A stretch of DNA of 64,000 nt. It comes from a virus. Each line of letters begins with the position of its first letter. The stretch's first letter is position 1. Shown one piece after another: positions 39,012 through 47,891 of the stretch. The notes beneath the pieces were generated by a model that had not been told where the DNA came from, made no database searches, and saw nothing but the letters and a program-made list of their open reading frames with translations. A program made the position numbers and the translations under genes. The stretch covers positions 16,573 through 80,572 of the IMG/VR virus record IMGVR_UViG_3300025889_000002; one strand, given 5' to 3'.

Positions 39012-39161
39012 ATGACTACGAAGAAAGAACAGGAAAAGATCGACAACGACGACAACGGCCTTGCCGATCGCATGAAGACGATGGACCCGCGCTTCGATGA
39101 GAAGGGTAAGCCCGTCGAAGAGGAAAAGAAGGAAGGTCAGACCAAGACCGCCAGCAAATAG
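39012..39161 (+). CDS. 49-aa Lys/Glu-rich protein
   Basis: AAAGGAA ribosome site. Highly charged (KKEQEKIDNDDNGLADRMKT, EEEKKEGQTKTASK), probably disordered; such peptides often precede scaffold genes. Function unknown. Confidence 0.55.
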   Translation: MTTKKEQEKIDNDDNGLADRMKTMDPRFDEKGKPVEEEKKEGQTKTASK

Positions 39162-39170
39162 GAGGCTGTC

Positions 39171-39554
39171 ATTCCGTTGTACGATTTTTTGTGCGAGAAC
39201 TATCATCGTTTCGAACGGTTCGTTCCGCTTGCGTCCTTTGAAGATCGTCAGGAATGCGAATGCGGGGCCGGTGCTTCGCGTCTTATCAGTGCGCCAAGGA
39301 TCATATCGGACAGCATAGAGCCGACCATGGGGCCAGACGGTAAGATGCACACCAGTCTCGCATCGTATCGCCACAGCTGCACGCCAGAGGGTAATTCCCG
39401 CGGCGAAAAGTTCGAAGAGTTGGGGCGGGATGAATTGCCCGCTTTCAAGGCGCCGGAATTCGACCGACGCAAACGGCGTGACGACATCCGCGCCGGGATC
39501 CAGGATGTCAAAGAGGGCCGCGTTCCGCCCGTTGTTACCGGGGATACACCATGA
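39171..39554 (+). CDS. FmdB-like zinc-ribbon protein, probable ATT start (copy B)
   Basis: The frame reads PLYDFLCENYHRFERFVPLA then FEDRQECECGAGASRLIS, matching FmdB zinc ribbons, whose products begin M-P-x-Y-x-F/Y. That residue aligns with ATT at 39171, and GGAGG (39161-39165) sits 5 nt before it. The first ATG/GTG/TTG-type start is TTG 39177, which would cut off MP and lie 11 nt from GGAGG. So ATT is the likely start (127 residues). Zinc ligands could be C, H, C, C. ATGA overlap with scaffold. The copy A gene is at 1-315. Confidence 0.7.
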   Translation: MPLYDFLCENYHRFERFVPLASFEDRQECECGAGASRLISAPRIISDSIEPTMGPDGKMHTSLASYRHSCTPEGNSRGEKFEELGRDELPAFKAPEFDRRKRRDDIRAGIQDVKEGRVPPVVTGDTP

Positions 39555-40762
39555 CCGATCTAGCCGATATTGAGACTGTTTCGACCAACCTTGAGGAAAC
39601 CACGCCTTCCAGCCCGTCCGGTGGGGGCGTTGTTAATCCGCCTGCCGAAGATGGCAAGGAGGAAACCTCTCTGCGCGATACGCTGGCCGACGAACTGAAG
39701 AAGGACGAAGGCCGCAACAAAACTGAAAAGCCGGAGAAGCCTGAGAAAGCTGAAAAGCCCGCAAAGGAGCCTGCCAAAGATGACGCCGACGCCGCCAAGG
39801 GAACCGATGGGGACGAAGATGGCGAGACCGAAGGAAAGGCGCAGCAGGGCGATAAAGACAACGCCGAACACAAGGAAAAGGCAGCGGCCAAGCCCGACGA
39901 TGTAGAGGGTGACAAGGGGCGTGCTGAAGGCAAGACTGAAGACAAGCCCGGGCATTATCAGCCGCCGAAGAACTTCCTGCCCGATGCGCGCGAAAAGTGG
40001 CTCAATGTTCCGCGCCCTGTGCAGCGCGACATCGACAACATGGCTCGCGAATACGAAACGCAGGTGCAGCAGTATCAGAAGGCTACGGAACGCTACGAAT
40101 CCCTGCGCGAGTTCGATGAACTGGCACAGACGAACGGGCGCGATCTGACCGAGAGCCTGACGAAGCTCAACGAGATTGAGAATCTGATGCAATCCAACCC
40201 GATTGCGGGCTTGAACGCTATCCTGCAGGAGATTGGCCCCCGTCGCGCTGACGGAACGGCGCCCTCTCTGCGCGAAGTGGCTGCATTCATCGCTCAGCAG
40301 CCGGATGACAAGTATCAACAGATGGTAGCACAACGTCCGCAGCAGCAAGAGCAGCAGGCTGACCCTCAGGTTGAGGCACTGCAGCGCCAGATTTACGAGA
40401 TGCAGATTCAGCAGACGGCCCAGAATGTCATCGAACCATTCAAGGCCGAGCATCCGCGCTACAATGAATTGCAAGGGGCTATTGATAAAATACTTCGTTC
40501 TGGTATGGTGCCTTCTAGCTTGAGTGCGCCTGACCGACTGGCAGCGGCTTACGACATGGCTGAGAGGCTTAACCCTCCTTCGAATGTCGAACAGCCCGCC
40601 TCACAGGCAAACCCTGACGCAGATGCCCGCGTTGATGACCTCAGCGGCACGAAATCCATCAAATCTGCGCCGGGGTCAGCATCACCCGATCTCGAACCCG
40701 ACCGCAGCGGCCCAACACGCGACATCCTACGCGAGGAAATGCGCAGGCGTCGTGCAAGCTAA
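39551..40762 (+). CDS. Putative capsid scaffolding protein (copy B)
   Basis: A 403-residue counterpart of 312-1508 with the same plan: charged low-complexity N-terminal 120 residues (EKPEKPEKAEKPAKEP repeats), conserved PDAREKWLNVPRPVQRDIDN helix, Gln-rich region near 260-285, and a basic C-terminal helix REEMRRRRAS. Position immediately before the capsid gene supports the scaffold role. Confidence 0.7.
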   Translation: MTDLADIETVSTNLEETTPSSPSGGGVVNPPAEDGKEETSLRDTLADELKKDEGRNKTEKPEKPEKAEKPAKEPAKDDADAAKGTDGDEDGETEGKAQQGDKDNAEHKEKAAAKPDDVEGDKGRAEGKTEDKPGHYQPPKNFLPDAREKWLNVPRPVQRDIDNMAREYETQVQQYQKATERYESLREFDELAQTNGRDLTESLTKLNEIENLMQSNPIAGLNAILQEIGPRRADGTAPSLREVAAFIAQQPDDKYQQMVAQRPQQQEQQADPQVEALQRQIYEMQIQQTAQNVIEPFKAEHPRYNELQGAIDKILRSGMVPSSLSAPDRLAAAYDMAERLNPPSNVEQPASQANPDADARVDDLSGTKSIKSAPGSASPDLEPDRSGPTRDILREEMRRRRAS

Positions 40763-40775
40763 GAGGGGATAGGAC

Positions 40776-41786
40776 ATGCCTATCGTTTCAGATCGTAACT
40801 ACGGGCAGATTCTGACTGCCTCGGTTGCACGTCGTTCGCGCGATGTGCAGAATATCGTCTACAACTCCACTCCACTGACTCGCATCCTGCGGGACCAGAA
40901 TCGCATCAAGATGAAAACTGCCGGCGGGCCGGAACTTCGTGTTCCGATCATGTTCGACAAGCTGGATGCACAGTGGTTCACCGGCTATGACAAGCTGCAG
41001 ATCACGCCCAAGGAGCTGCTGAACTCGGCAGTCTTCAACTGGTCGCGGTGTGTCGGCATGTTCTCGCTTACTGGCACCGAACTGCTTTACAACAGCGGCG
41101 AAGATGAAGTCATCGATCTCATGGAAACCTACATGGATGCTGCAGAGCAGTCCGTGAAGGAAGCCTTCGAAGAAGGTATCGTGGGCGATGGCACTGCCGA
41201 CGGCGGTCGCCAGATGATCGGCTGGGGTGCTGCTATCCCGACCGTGACCAACACGGGCGTTTATGGCGGAATCGATCGTGCAACAGTTCCTAACTGGCGT
41301 ACCTCGACCTTCGACATCCCGGCAGGCGATGTCTCGGGCTTCACCACGTTCGACAGCACCACGGCTCGCCAGATCATCGAACGGATTACCCTGCAGCGCT
41401 CGCGCGGCGGTCGTTATCCCGACTTGATCATCGCGGATGCCAAGTCCTACGAAGTCATCTCTTCGGCCTTTGTCGCTCATCAGCGGCTGGCTTCGGAACG
41501 CCTCGCGCGTCTCGGCTTCCAGGGCATGTCGATCGTCACTGGCGCAGGCATCGTCGATGTCGTGGCAGCTGGCGGTATCGGCAACGTCATGCCGGAGAAT
41601 ACCTTCTTCGGTATCGATACCAAGGGCATGTCGATCTACACCTTCCCGGGTCAGGAATTCGTTCCTTTCCATCCGGGCAACGGTATGCGTCCGATCAACC
41701 AGGATGCGGTGGCTCAGGGTGTGGTATGGACGGGACAGCTTGTCCTCGAAAACCCGCTCTTCACCTATCGCGCCATCACGGCCTAA
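40776..41786 (+). CDS. Major capsid protein (copy B)
   Basis: A 336-residue protein, about 85% identical to 1524-2534; same start MPIVSDRNYGQ and end FTYRAITA. Differences cluster at residues 35-50 and 215-255, probably surface loops. AGAGGGG ribosome site. Both copies look intact, so both phages could build heads. Confidence 0.85.
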   Translation: MPIVSDRNYGQILTASVARRSRDVQNIVYNSTPLTRILRDQNRIKMKTAGGPELRVPIMFDKLDAQWFTGYDKLQITPKELLNSAVFNWSRCVGMFSLTGTELLYNSGEDEVIDLMETYMDAAEQSVKEAFEEGIVGDGTADGGRQMIGWGAAIPTVTNTGVYGGIDRATVPNWRTSTFDIPAGDVSGFTTFDSTTARQIIERITLQRSRGGRYPDLIIADAKSYEVISSAFVAHQRLASERLARLGFQGMSIVTGAGIVDVVAAGGIGNVMPENTFFGIDTKGMSIYTFPGQEFVPFHPGNGMRPINQDAVAQGVVWTGQLVLENPLFTYRAITA

Positions 41787-41802
41787 CCGAGAGGATTGAA
41801 AA

Positions 41803-42120
41803 ATGGTTACTTCACCTTTCCGCACCACTGGCCAGCTTGGCCCCGATCTGCACCAACAGGTCACTCCGGGCGAAGTCTGGTACGATAACCCGGATCTCGT
41901 CAGCCCCGTCGTGGGCACGCGGGAAACCGGCGATGATGGCTTCGATTATGTCTGGGTTCGCGCCTCGGCAAACGTCGCAGCAGCATCGGCTCCGGGCACG
42001 CAGGTATCGATCACGGTTCCTGCCTACACTGCGGCTGCAGGCGCGGGCGGTTTCTACGCTCCGATTGCAGGCGTAACGTCCGGCGATTACTTTTGGGCCA
42101 AGAAGGGCTCAACACTTTGA
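41803..42120 (+). CDS. Small head protein, possible decoration protein (copy B)
   Basis: A 105-residue protein almost identical to 2550-2867; the only clear difference is NVAAAS for TISAAS near residue 52. Strong conservation with no known domain suggests tight contact with the capsid lattice. Confidence 0.65.
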   Translation: MVTSPFRTTGQLGPDLHQQVTPGEVWYDNPDLVSPVVGTRETGDDGFDYVWVRASANVAAASAPGTQVSITVPAYTAAAGAGGFYAPIAGVTSGDYFWAKKGSTL

Positions 42121-42128
42121 TCGTCACG

Positions 42129-42160
42129 CGGGGGAGGTTTCGGCTTCCCCCGTTATTTTC
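42129..42160 (+). terminator. Rho-independent terminator-like hairpin (copy B)
   Basis: CGGGGGA (42129-42135) pairs with TCCCCCG (42146-42152), extendable by two pairs to a 6-nt loop, followed by TTATTTTC. It separates the capsid genes from the downstream virion genes and may allow higher capsid than tail expression. Confidence 0.6.
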
Positions 42161-42180
42161 TCTAATTGGAGCGTCCATCC

Positions 42181-42915
42181 ATGACTGAAGCCGTACTTAT
42201 CGACGAACGTGACCTTCAGGTCACTCCCATGTTCAAGGTCATCCAGGTCGAAGACATCAACGCCTCGGAACGCGAAGGCCACCTCGTGATGAAAACTCGC
42301 GAAGTGGTCGAAGTCCGCATTGCCGGCGCGCGCGATGTGAAGGTGTTTCCCTCGGATGAAGTCTGGCGCCGCGAAGGCAATAGGGCGATTACCTATGCCG
42401 AACGCTGGCCTGAACAATACGCCACCTATCACAACGGCGACACGCAGCAGGCGCTAGGCACGCCGCTGGAAATGCTGCGCCCCTATGGCATCTCGGAATC
42501 GATGGTTTCGGTCTGCCGCGCGCTCAAGATTTATTCGGTTGAGGCCCTGTATGCTCTAGAGGGTGCGGGTCTCAAGGCGCTCGGTATGAACGGCAATCGG
42601 CTAAAGGACGCGGCCCGTCAGTTCATGGCCGAGCGCCAATCTTCTGTCAGCGCCATGTCGGAAGTCGAAGCCCTGAAGGCTCGCATTGCCGAACTGGAAG
42701 CCAATGGTTCGAAGGTGGACATTCCCGCCGAATTGCCTACTGATGCAGAGATGGATGCGGCGGTGGCTGCTTCCGATGCGGAGTTTGCGGATATGAGCGA
42801 CGAGGCAATCAAGGAAGAGATCGGGAAGCTTGCCGGATCCAAACCCCGCGGAACTCCTTCGCGCTCGACACTTGAAAACTCCTTGCGCGAACTTCGCGCT
42901 GCAAAGGCTGCTTAA
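42181..42915 (+). CDS. Virion-module protein with HhH-like and HeH/LEM-like segments (copy B)
   Basis: A 244-residue homologue of 2921-3655, same start context TTGGAG then ATG 15 nt later. N-terminal 150 residues nearly identical; residues 165-205 (between coiled coil and C-terminal KPRGTPSRSTL segment) vary, consistent with a flexible linker. Function unknown. Confidence 0.6.
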   Translation: MTEAVLIDERDLQVTPMFKVIQVEDINASEREGHLVMKTREVVEVRIAGARDVKVFPSDEVWRREGNRAITYAERWPEQYATYHNGDTQQALGTPLEMLRPYGISESMVSVCRALKIYSVEALYALEGAGLKALGMNGNRLKDAARQFMAERQSSVSAMSEVEALKARIAELEANGSKVDIPAELPTDAEMDAAVAASDAEFADMSDEAIKEEIGKLAGSKPRGTPSRSTLENSLRELRAAKAA

Positions 42916-43638
42916 ATGACGGTGCTTGCGGCCCTCCAAAAGGCTAGTATCAGGCTAGTGGGTCGCAAGCCCAATACGTTCTTTGGCGCCAAGGGTCAGT
43001 TCGAACTTGAATTGACCGACCTTGTTAACGAGGTGGCGCAGGACATTGCCCAGTATCAGGATTGGCAGGAACTTGTCCGCATAGGCACGGTGACGGGCGA
43101 TGGCGTGGCAACCGATTTCGATCTGCCGACCGATTACAGTCGCTTTCCCGTCAAGGGTGCCATTCAGGACTATACGAATTGGGCTTGGGGATATTTCCAC
43201 TATCAGGACCTCGACACGTTCTTGTATGATGAAGCGCGCAACTTCAATGCACTGCCGGGTGGCTGGATCATCTACGGCAATTTGATGCGTTTCTCGCCTG
43301 CTCCTGCAACGGATGCGCAGGCCAAATTCCCTTACATCACGAAGAACATCGTGCGGGATTTCTCAACCAACACGAAAGAGGAATTCACCGATGACCGCGA
43401 TGAGTTCCTGCTGCCCGAACGCCTGCTGACGCTGGGCCTCGTGTGGAGGTGGAGGGAGAATAAGAAACTTGATTCCACTGGCGACCAAGAGGCATTCATC
43501 AAGGCTCTGGACGAATACGCTGCCAAGTCGGGCGGCCCTGTGGTTATCCGTCGCAATGGCGCCCGCGGTATCCCCGGTACGCATCCGGCCTATCCTTGGG
43601 AACTTGGACAGGGCGCTAACTACTGGCCCGTCGGCTGA
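42916..43638 (+). CDS. Head-tail adaptor (gp4-like) protein (copy B)
   Basis: A 240-residue homologue of 3656-4378, same length, abutting its neighbours in the same way. Conserved LPGGWIIYGNLMRFSPAP core and LLPERLLTLGLVWRWRENK helix. Role inferred from order capsid - adaptor - hub. Confidence 0.6.
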   Translation: MTVLAALQKASIRLVGRKPNTFFGAKGQFELELTDLVNEVAQDIAQYQDWQELVRIGTVTGDGVATDFDLPTDYSRFPVKGAIQDYTNWAWGYFHYQDLDTFLYDEARNFNALPGGWIIYGNLMRFSPAPATDAQAKFPYITKNIVRDFSTNTKEEFTDDRDEFLLPERLLTLGLVWRWRENKKLDSTGDQEAFIKALDEYAAKSGGPVVIRRNGARGIPGTHPAYPWELGQGANYWPVG

Positions 43639-45551
43639 TGGTGTACGCACGCCGCCAGTCGCGGCCTAAGCCCCGCCAAGCCCAAACCCGTAAATGGCCC
43701 GCCCCTGTGGCCGGCTGGGTTTCCAACAGGATGCTTTCTGATCCCAAGTCGATCGAAGGCCCTGGCGCTGCGGTGTTGGACAACTTCTTCCCCCGTGCAA
43801 CTGGTGTGGCCTTTCGCCGCGGGAAAGCACGTTACGCCACGCTTGAGAATGACACGCTGGATGTGCAGGCGCTGTTTACCTATGACAATGGCACAAATGA
43901 AAGCCTGTTTGCTGCCAATGCAAGCACGATCTATGACATTTCGGATGTGATATTCCCTGAAGCGCTCGACATTACCGACGGCGATGGCGATGCACTGGTT
44001 GACGATCTGGGCAATATAATCGGATGGAGTTCGACCGAAGGACTGGACCGCGCCACTGGCTACACGTCGGGCGATTGGTCCGTTATCCAGTTTGCCACCA
44101 CGGGCGGGATATTCCTTGTTGGCGTAAATGGATCGGACATCGGCTTCATCTATGACGGGACCAACTTCTACCCGAACGTCGTGGGCGGCACGACACAGGT
44201 CAATTATGACGGCCTGACCGATGATTTCACGCCGGGCGAGGTTATTACGGGCGGCACAAGCGGGGCCACAGGCACGCTATGGCAGCAGAAGTCTGCGACC
44301 GATACGACGGGCCAACTGTTCCTGATCGATGTCACAGGCACATTTGAAGACGATGAAGAACTGACCGGCGCGACCACTGGCGTTGCTGATGTTATCGGTG
44401 ATCCGGTAATTGCGGCTCCGGGCATGGATTTTGGCGCTTACACGTCTGCCGATATGTCTTTCGTGTGGTCCTACAAGAACCGCCTGTATTTCACCCAGAA
44501 CGATAGCCTGACGGCTTGGTATCTGCCTGTCGATCAGATTGGCGGCACGGCAAGCGCGTTCCCTATGGGCGGCATTTTCGCCAATGGCGGCTATCTCATG
44601 TTCGGACAACGCTGGTCGCTTGAAGCGGGCGGGTCCGGCGGCCTTTCCGAACAGAACATCTTCGTGTCGTCTGAAGGCGAGGTCGCAATTTATCAGGGCA
44701 CGTCACCCGATGAACCTTCAACGTGGTCGCTGGTGGGGGTCTATCGGATTGGAAACCCGCTCGGGAAACGCGCCTACCTTCGCGGCGGCGGTGACTTGGC
44801 CATCGCCACGTCTGTCGGTCTTGTTCCCTTGTCGAAGGCTATTTCGCTGGATGTGACTGCGCTCAACGTGGGCACGATCAGTTACAAGATCGCCGATGCA
44901 TGGACTGAAGCCGTGCAACTGCGTGGACAGCAGAACTGGCAGTGCATGATCTGGCCCGAAAAGAAATTGGCCGCGATTGCTTTGCCCGACATGATCGGCT
45001 CCAGCGATCCCGTCATGTTCATTTCGAACACTGAAACAGGCGCATGGGCACGCTATACCAACTGGCAGGGACTTTCTCTGGCAGTGTTCCGCGGGCAACT
45101 TTATTTCGGATCCACGGGCGGCAAGGTATATCAGGCCGAGGTTGGCGGGCAGGACGACGGGGAAACCTATTCCGGTGCCGTTGTGCCGCTGTTCGATGAC
45201 CTTGAGTTTTCGGCCGGTGCCAAGGTTGGCAAGATGGCCCGGGCTCGCGTGCGTGCCTCGACCGAGATCGTGGACAATGTTTCCCTGCTGGCCGATTACA
45301 ACGTGGACCTTCCTCCCGCTCCCGATGCGACGGGCGTGTTCGCTTCCAACACTTGGGGCGCAGCCGTTTGGGGTGAGGCGACGTGGGGTGCTGCGGTGCC
45401 GAGCGTTATTAATCAGGAATGGCGATCGGCAGGGGCAGTGGGATATTCGATTGCGCCCTGCTACCAGGTGACCAGCGGAGCCCCTGCGCCTCTGGACGTA
45501 GAATTGATCGACATCGATATTCTCTACAACACGGCAGAGGCGGTGACTTGA
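43638..45551 (+). CDS. Tail hub / stabilisation protein (copy B)
   Basis: A 637-residue homologue of 4378-6294. N-terminal 60 residues and the block GGIFANGG..LMFGQRWSLE are best conserved; the segment near residues 105-130 differs. Propeller-like beta repeats throughout. Likely closes the head and connects spike and ejection proteins. Confidence 0.6.
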   Translation: MVYARRQSRPKPRQAQTRKWPAPVAGWVSNRMLSDPKSIEGPGAAVLDNFFPRATGVAFRRGKARYATLENDTLDVQALFTYDNGTNESLFAANASTIYDISDVIFPEALDITDGDGDALVDDLGNIIGWSSTEGLDRATGYTSGDWSVIQFATTGGIFLVGVNGSDIGFIYDGTNFYPNVVGGTTQVNYDGLTDDFTPGEVITGGTSGATGTLWQQKSATDTTGQLFLIDVTGTFEDDEELTGATTGVADVIGDPVIAAPGMDFGAYTSADMSFVWSYKNRLYFTQNDSLTAWYLPVDQIGGTASAFPMGGIFANGGYLMFGQRWSLEAGGSGGLSEQNIFVSSEGEVAIYQGTSPDEPSTWSLVGVYRIGNPLGKRAYLRGGGDLAIATSVGLVPLSKAISLDVTALNVGTISYKIADAWTEAVQLRGQQNWQCMIWPEKKLAAIALPDMIGSSDPVMFISNTETGAWARYTNWQGLSLAVFRGQLYFGSTGGKVYQAEVGGQDDGETYSGAVVPLFDDLEFSAGAKVGKMARARVRASTEIVDNVSLLADYNVDLPPAPDATGVFASNTWGAAVWGEATWGAAVPSVINQEWRSAGAVGYSIAPCYQVTSGAPAPLDVELIDIDILYNTAEAVT

Positions 45552-45952
45552 TCGTAACAGGCGACCACGTTGCCCAGTTCGTATCTCAACGGCTAGGCTT
45601 TGCTCTCTGTCCTCCCTTTACTGCACTCGGCCTTGAGCGCGATGGCGCATTGGTCGGCGGGGTCATTTTCAACCAGTTCGAAGGCGCGGACGTGCATGTC
45701 TCGGCAGCAGGGTCTTGCTGGACACGCGGCTTTTTGCGGGCGGTGGGGTCTTATGTGTTCGACCAGATGGGGTGCCTGCGCATGACATTCACGACCGAGC
45801 AACCCGATGTAGCGGAGTATGCCAAGCGGCTTGGCGGTGATGTGGAAGGCGTGCTTCGGGACCATTACGGGGAAGGCCGGGATGGCGTGATTATCGGGGT
45901 ATTGCGAAAAGATTGGAAATTCGGTAACAAGAGGGCAACCGAGCGCGGCTGA
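45548..45952 (+). CDS. GNAT-type acetyltransferase-like protein (copy B)
   Basis: A 134-residue homologue of 6291-6695, with the same TTG start in TTGA overlap. Motifs DGALVGGVI, RAVGSYVFDQM and GVIIGVLRK are kept; residues around 40-50 and the C-terminus vary. Conservation of a TTG start in both phages suggests deliberately low translation. Confidence 0.55.
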   Translation: MIVTGDHVAQFVSQRLGFALCPPFTALGLERDGALVGGVIFNQFEGADVHVSAAGSCWTRGFLRAVGSYVFDQMGCLRMTFTTEQPDVAEYAKRLGGDVEGVLRDHYGEGRDGVIIGVLRKDWKFGNKRATERG

Positions 45953-45992
45953 ACCTTACTTCACGCGCTTTCCGTGAATGGAAAGCGAGCAA

Positions 45993-46811
45993 GTGAAGAC
46001 ACCTAAAGCGCCCCCTCCCCCGGATCCAGTAGCGACAGCGCAGGCCCAAGCGGGCCTCAATCTGTCAACTGCCATCACGCAGCAGAACCTCAACATGACC
46101 GATCAGGTCAATCCTTGGGGAACGACAAGCTACACGCAGAACGGCAACACGCGATTCCAGGATAGCTTCGGGAATTGGGTGGAGGTTCCACGCTACACCC
46201 AGACAACCGAGTTTTCTCCCGAACAGCAGGCGATCTTCGACAAGTCGCAGGCTGCACAGACGAACCTTGCCGGTATCGCACAGGAACAGTCTGGCCGCGT
46301 GTCGGAAGCCTTGGCTGATCCGTTCTCTTTCAACAATCAGGACGCAGCAGATTGGGCCTATGACCTTAGCCAGTCTCGCATTGCCCCGCAACAGGCGCAG
46401 CAGGAAGCGGCTCTCCGCGACAGGCTGATCAATCAGGGTATCCGCCCGGGCACAACTGCTTGGGATGCGGAGATGGGCCGTCAGACGCAGGGCTTCAACG
46501 ACCAGAACAACCAGCTTGCCCTTACGGGTCGCAATCAGGCATTTTCGGAAGCCCTCGCAACGCGCAATCAGCCGCTTAATGAGTTGTCCGCGCTGCTCTC
46601 CGGGTCGCAAGTGTCGAACCCCGCCCAGATGTCTGGCGCCACTCCACAGGTCGGCGTCGGCGGTGTGGACTATTCCGGTATGGTCCAGAACAACTACAAC
46701 AACCAGATGCAGCAGTATAATGCGCAGATGCAGAACCGCGGCGGTATGCTGGGAGGACTGTTCGGGCTTGCAGGTTCCTTGGGTGGGGCCGCTATTCGAG
46801 GAGGTTTCTGA
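45993..46811 (+). CDS. Ejection/tail structural protein I (copy B)
   Basis: A 272-residue protein from GTG 45993 (GGAAAGCGAG just upstream). An in-frame ATG at 45978 has no ribosome site and adds five residues with no match in copy A. C-terminal 80 residues are almost identical to copy A, including MLGGLFGLAGSLGGAA. Gln/Asn-rich; likely internal or tail-tip protein. Confidence 0.6.
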   Translation: MKTPKAPPPPDPVATAQAQAGLNLSTAITQQNLNMTDQVNPWGTTSYTQNGNTRFQDSFGNWVEVPRYTQTTEFSPEQQAIFDKSQAAQTNLAGIAQEQSGRVSEALADPFSFNNQDAADWAYDLSQSRIAPQQAQQEAALRDRLINQGIRPGTTAWDAEMGRQTQGFNDQNNQLALTGRNQAFSEALATRNQPLNELSALLSGSQVSNPAQMSGATPQVGVGGVDYSGMVQNNYNNQMQQYNAQMQNRGGMLGGLFGLAGSLGGAAIRGGF

Positions 46812-47512
46812 TGATCCTCCCCCAAGCAGCAATGGCCGCAGTCGATCCGGTTGCACAGGCTCTTGCGCCGCCTGAAGCCTTCGTCTGGGGGCACGGCGGG
46901 CTCAAGATGACCCCGCAACAGGCCATGATGCAGCGGGAGCGCGGTATCGCCCGATCGCAAGGTGACTTTTCGCCTATCCAGAATTGGACGCAGGGCTTGG
47001 GCCGTGTGGCCGAGAATGTGCTTGGCGCCCTTGAGGCACGCAAGGCGGATAAGGCTCTTGCTGCAGGTGCGGAAGCCGATCGAGGGCTTGCAGAGGCTAT
47101 CGCTGCTGGAGGTGTGGATGATGCCACCATTGCCCGGGCGCTGATGGATCCGAATGTGGGTCAGGGCGTGCGCGAATTCGCGGGCATGGAATATGCGGCA
47201 CGTAGGCCAAAGGCGGCGGCTCCTACCAACATCGAAAAGCTTATGATCTCGCGCGGCATTCAGCCCGGTTCGCCGGAATGGAATCGCACGCTTGACGCGG
47301 CCCTGCAGAACGAAACCGATCCGTTCGTGACGTTCCAGGGTCCGACCTATGGTTATACCGGCAGGCAATCTGGTCTTGCCGCTGCAATGCAGGGAGGAGG
47401 TGGTCCGGTATCTGGAGCGCAGCCGGGTGGTGAGCCCCCGGCAGTGCTTCCCCCTGACTTTGACTTCGGGGAAGGAGGTCAGGCGTCCGCGCCTGATCCC
47501 TTTCGGCGCTAG
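46811..47512 (+). CDS. Internal virion protein II (copy B)
   Basis: A 233-residue homologue of 7551-8315, shorter by 21 residues. N-terminal part conserved (HGGLKMTPQQAMMQRERGIA, ALMDPNVGQGVREFAGME); C-terminal part Pro/Gly-rich and diverged. Function unknown, probably ejected or structural. Confidence 0.5.
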   Translation: MILPQAAMAAVDPVAQALAPPEAFVWGHGGLKMTPQQAMMQRERGIARSQGDFSPIQNWTQGLGRVAENVLGALEARKADKALAAGAEADRGLAEAIAAGGVDDATIARALMDPNVGQGVREFAGMEYAARRPKAAAPTNIEKLMISRGIQPGSPEWNRTLDAALQNETDPFVTFQGPTYGYTGRQSGLAAAMQGGGGPVSGAQPGGEPPAVLPPDFDFGEGGQASAPDPFRR

Positions 47513-47519
47513 CGGCTCA

Positions 47520-47891
47520 ATGCTTGATAACATCACCGCTCAGACCGAGAGCAACAACCGCAACTATGCCAACGGCCGGCCTGTGACCTCGCCTGCGGGG
47601 GCTATGTTCGCCATGCAGGTTATGCCTGCGACTGCGCGTGACCCCGGGTTTGGGTTGCGCCCCGCCAATCCGAGTGATGCAAACGACATGAACCGCCTTG
47701 GCCGTGAATATCGCGCCAAGATGGAGCAGCGCTACGGCGGCGATCTTAGCAAGATGTGGGGAGCCTATAACGCAGGGCCGGGGCGTGTAGACGATCTCAT
47801 TCGCCAATACGGCAATGATTGGCTAAGGTATGCCCCCGCTGAAACTCGCAATTATGTGTCCAAAAACATTCGCGCTCTAAGGGGCAAGTAA
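47520..47891 (+). CDS. Virion lytic transglycosylase, SLT fold (copy B)
   Basis: A 123-residue homologue of 8323-8697 with QTESNNRN (catalytic Glu), FAMQVMPATA and AYNAGPGRV. The GEMQ of copy A is FAMQ here, still within family variation. Overlaps the large ejection gene by TAATG. Confidence 0.85.
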   Translation: MLDNITAQTESNNRNYANGRPVTSPAGAMFAMQVMPATARDPGFGLRPANPSDANDMNRLGREYRAKMEQRYGGDLSKMWGAYNAGPGRVDDLIRQYGNDWLRYAPAETRNYVSKNIRALRGK

